In this document: piece after piece, positions 63,538-64,000 of the stretch
How positions within the stretch are numbered: the first letter of the stretch is position 1
Layout: every line of letters starts with the position of its first letter
From: Ancylobacter oerskovii
Lineage (GTDB): Bacteria > Pseudomonadota > Alphaproteobacteria > Rhizobiales > Xanthobacteraceae
Reading direction: 5' to 3'
Length of the DNA: 64,000 nucleotides
Assembly (NCBI RefSeq): GCF_018390555.1
Contig: NZ_JAHBGB010000031.1
Coordinates: forward strand, 62,001-126,000
The notes under the pieces: generated by a model
Database searches by the model: none
Told to the model about the DNA's origin: nothing
What the model saw: only the letters and a program-made list of their open reading frames with translations
Program-made: the position numbers and the translations under genes

Positions 63538-64000
63538 TCACTCCAGTGCGGCCAGCCATTCGCGCAGCATGGCGCGCGCTGCCGCGCGCAGCGGCGCACC
63601 GAAAGCGACCGCGTCCGTCCGCAGCGGACGAGGATCGATGCCCGCGGCGGAGAGTTCGGCGGCATGGCCGACGAGCCACGCCTCGATGCCGGCCGAGATG
63701 TCGAATTCGGGATGGAACTGCAGCCCGAGCACATTGGGGCCGAGGGAAAAGGCCTGCGTCGCGCAGGCCGGTGTCGTGGCGAGGCACGACGCCCCGTCGG
63801 GAATGGCGAAAGCATCGCCGTGCCAGTGAAGGACGGGTGTGCCGGCGAGGTGGCGAAGCGGGCCGGATTGCCCTTCCGGCGTCAGTTCAAGGGGAGCGAA
63901 GCCGATTTCCTTGAGGCCGGTCGGCCGAACCGCAGCGCCCAGCGCCGCCGCCATCAGCTGGGCGCCGAGGCAGATGCCGAGCGTCGGCAGCCGCCGGGCG
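63538..64000 (-). CDS. Class I glutamine amidotransferase (N-terminal part outside window)
   Basis: The frame is open to the window edge, giving 153 residues with a stop at 63538. Reading into it: LGICLGAQL (catalytic Cys codon about 63970-63972), VLHWHGDAFAIPDGA, and LGLQFHPEFD with the catalytic His-x-Glu. These are the Cys, His and Glu of GMP-synthase-like glutamine amidotransferases (GATase1). Such stand-alone proteins may hydrolyse gamma-glutamyl compounds; a function cannot be assigned from this part. Convergent with the DUF1127-type gene, 14 bases apart. Confidence 0.9.
   Translation of the reverse strand, partial: ARRLPTLGICLGAQLMAAALGAAVRPTGLKEIGFAPLELTPEGQSGPLRHLAGTPVLHWHGDAFAIPDGASCLATTPACATQAFSLGPNVLGLQFHPEFDISAGIEAWLVGHAAELSAAGIDPRPLRTDAVAFGAPLRAAARAMLREWLAALE

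Overview
The window is uniformly GC-rich and gene-dense, with long co-directional runs, many 4-nt ATGA overlaps and no rRNA, tRNA, insertion sequence, prophage or CRISPR array that I could see. Gene content and order point to an alphaproteobacterium of the Hyphomicrobiales (Rhizobiales). The rhamnose locus has the layout described in Rhizobium leguminosarum, the polyol locus matches the smo/mtl systems of Rhodobacter and rhizobia, and there is a DUF1127-type small protein and an intergenic palindrome of a kind common in this order. A genus such as Ancylobacter, Starkeya or Xanthobacter is only a guess. The gene set reads as a catalogue for living on plant-derived carbon while competing for iron.

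Layout. (1) 2-7614: iron locus A, with an ECF sigma factor (cut by the window edge), FecR, a TonB-dependent transducer with an STN domain, an FhuD-like binding protein, a double-length FhuB permease and an FhuF-like reductase. No ATPase gene is present here. (2) 7657-23217: a hydroaromatic/protocatechuate island. An IclR regulator faces pcaI-pcaJ-pcaF-aroQ. A TetR regulator faces a 10.6-kb run with an ABC importer, a Gfo/Idh oxidoreductase, a shikimate-dehydrogenase homologue, 3-dehydroshikimate dehydratase (quiC), pcaH, pcaG, pcaB and a fused pcaD-pcaC gene. Together these can take quinate or shikimate through 3-dehydroshikimate and protocatechuate to succinyl-CoA and acetyl-CoA. (3) 23480-30332: a GntR regulator with two winged helices, an aconitase-family hydratase and a TctCBA tricarboxylate transporter.

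(4) 30370-41145: complete L-rhamnose catabolism, with rhaK-U-Q-P-T-S-R on the minus strand (transcribed from rhaR towards rhaK) and rhaD-rhaI divergent on the plus strand. (5) 41196-50053: polyol (mannitol/sorbitol) use on the minus strand, with a HAD phosphatase, a SorC regulator, smoE-F-G-K, mannitol 2-dehydrogenase and fructokinase. A 36-bp tandem repeat of hairpins sits between the regulator and the transporter. (6) 50458-57758: iron locus B, with an AraC regulator, a TonB-dependent receptor without an STN domain, and a complete FecBCDE-type ABC importer. (7) 57939-64000: a mixed end region with a DoxX-like membrane protein, a palindromic intergenic element, an exported epoxide hydrolase, an alpha/beta hydrolase, an acyl-CoA-dehydrogenase-fold monooxygenase, a sialyltransferase-like (GT29-type) protein, a DUF1127-type protein and a truncated glutamine amidotransferase.

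The most interesting points are these. The amino-acid-type ABC importer inside the hydroaromatic operon has lost the acidic residue that such binding proteins use for the alpha-amino group but keeps the carboxylate-binding arginine, so it probably imports shikimate- or quinate-like acids. The aroQ homologue has Phe at the position usually held by an active-site His. The aconitase/TctABC block has matching AT-rich operator candidates before both the regulator and the enzyme. Iron locus A lacks an ATPase while locus B, 50 kb away, has one.
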